Program-made: the position numbers and the translations under genes | The notes under the pieces: generated by a model | Seen by the model: only the letters and a program-made list of their open reading frames with translations | Told to the model about the DNA's origin: nothing | Database searches by the model: none | Source of the DNA: a candidate division NC10 bacterium SPGG6 | Lineage (GTDB): Bacteria; Methylomirabilota; Methylomirabilia; Methylomirabilales; CSP1-5 | NCBI GenBank assembly: GCA_001643535.1 | Contig: LXTG01000005.1 | Coordinates: forward strand, 3,727 to 10,008 | Length of the DNA stretch: 6,282 bases | Reading direction: 5' to 3' | Part shown: in pieces, positions 5,878 through 6,282 of the stretch | Position numbering within the stretch: the first letter of the stretch is position 1 | Layout: the number at the start of each line of letters is the position of its first letter

Positions 5878-6282
5878 GTGGGCGCTGATCTGTCAAGGGG
5901 GGAGTTCCACCAGGCTGAGGGCTGGGCGGCGGATGATATTGCCGAGATCCTGATCTCGGAAGCAGAGCTTCAGGCGAAGGTCCGCGAGCTCGGGGCAATC
6001 ATCTCCAGCGATTATGCCGGACAGGACCTGGTTCTGGTTAGCGTTCTCAGAGGCGGGTTCATCTTTCTCGCCGACTTGTGCCGGGTCATCACGTTGCCAG
6101 TGACCATCGATCTCATAGCCGTGTCAAGTTACGGCCCCGGGGCGAAGCCCTCCGGGGTGGTCAAGATCCTCAAGGATCTCGACGAGAGCATCGCCGGGCG
6201 GGCGGTCCTCGTCATCGAGGACGTCATCGATACCGGGCTGACCTTGAACTACCTCTTGCGTAATCTCGAGCCCCGGGCCCCC
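5878..6282 (+). CDS. hpt: Hypoxanthine phosphoribosyltransferase, 3' truncated by window edge
   Basis: The frame is open from GTG 5878, just after the in-frame TAG at 5872-5874, to the right edge (135 residues seen; the family usually has about 175-190). AGGA at 5865-5868 is a weak ribosome site 9 nt upstream. The first 20 residues are less conserved; similarity begins at DIAEILISEAELQAKVRELG (20-39). LVLVSVLRGGFIFLADL (51-67) is the strand-helix with the cis-peptide region, VSSYG (82-86) belongs to the flexible active-site loop, and VLVIEDVIDTGLTL (110-123) is the PRPP motif with E114/D115. The enzyme converts hypoxanthine (often also guanine) plus PRPP to IMP or GMP in purine salvage. In many bacteria hpt lies beside tilS and ftsH; the right flank is not visible. 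The 185-nt gap before it may hold its promoter, which I cannot place. Confidence 0.92.
   Translation, partial: MGADLSRGEFHQAEGWAADDIAEILISEAELQAKVRELGAIISSDYAGQDLVLVSVLRGGFIFLADLCRVITLPVTIDLIAVSSYGPGAKPSGVVKILKDLDESIAGRAVLVIEDVIDTGLTLNYLLRNLEPRAP

Noticed and set aside
5661..5888. 75-codon + frame between the nuclease-like gene and hpt
   Set aside because: It overlaps the ends of both neighbours, has no recognisable motif or ribosome site, and is composed of Arg, Ser, Leu and Pro as expected from noncoding GC-rich sequence.
1..6282. CRISPR arrays, tRNA or rRNA genes, insertion sequences
   Set aside because: No regularly spaced repeats, cloverleaf-like segments, rRNA motifs or transposase motifs were seen on either strand by eye.

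Overview
The window is GC-rich, densely coded bacterial DNA. Every gene I can support lies on the + strand. TGG is used for Trp and UGA is an ordinary stop for several genes, with one exception described below. The gene content (CcdA, an exported thioredoxin-like protein, ThrB, a receiver-domain protein, an MFS transporter, two phosphoribosyltransferases) suggests a free-living bacterium, probably of an uncultivated or little-studied lineage. I cannot name the phylum from this sequence alone.

Layout: (1) 1-632 is the 3' part of a CcdA-type membrane thiol:disulfide reductant transporter. (2) 806-1330 is an exported TlpA/DipZ-like thioredoxin-fold protein whose reading frame is crossed by a single UGA, placed exactly where the first Cys of the CxxC active site belongs (WTYG-U-INC). 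A hairpin just after the UGA has the geometry of a bacterial SECIS element, so I read this as a selenocysteine protein with a UxxC active site; a plain gene finder would break it in two. (3) 1382-2293 is homoserine kinase (thrB), overlapping by ATGA a gene for a zinc-ribbon plus response-regulator receiver protein (2290-2874), closely followed by an MFS transporter (2891-4057). (4) 4058-4158 is a short gap with a 13-nt tandem repeat, followed by what looks like an N-terminal remnant of a GNAT acetyltransferase (4159-4419). (5) 4469-5125 is a PyrE-like phosphoribosyltransferase, 3 nt from a gene for a PD-(D/E)xK-like protein of unknown role (5129-5692). After a 185-nt gap comes the 5' part of hypoxanthine phosphoribosyltransferase (from 5878, running off the right edge).

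How they work together: CcdA would carry electrons across the inner membrane to the exported Sec-thioredoxin, a split version of the CcdA-thioredoxin fusion known as DipZ. ThrB makes O-phosphohomoserine for threonine synthesis; its coupling to the Zn-ribbon/receiver protein and the transporter is an operon link of unknown meaning. The two PRPP-binding phosphoribosyltransferases point to nucleotide synthesis or salvage at the right end. The main result is the UGA-encoded selenocysteine in the redox pair at the left.
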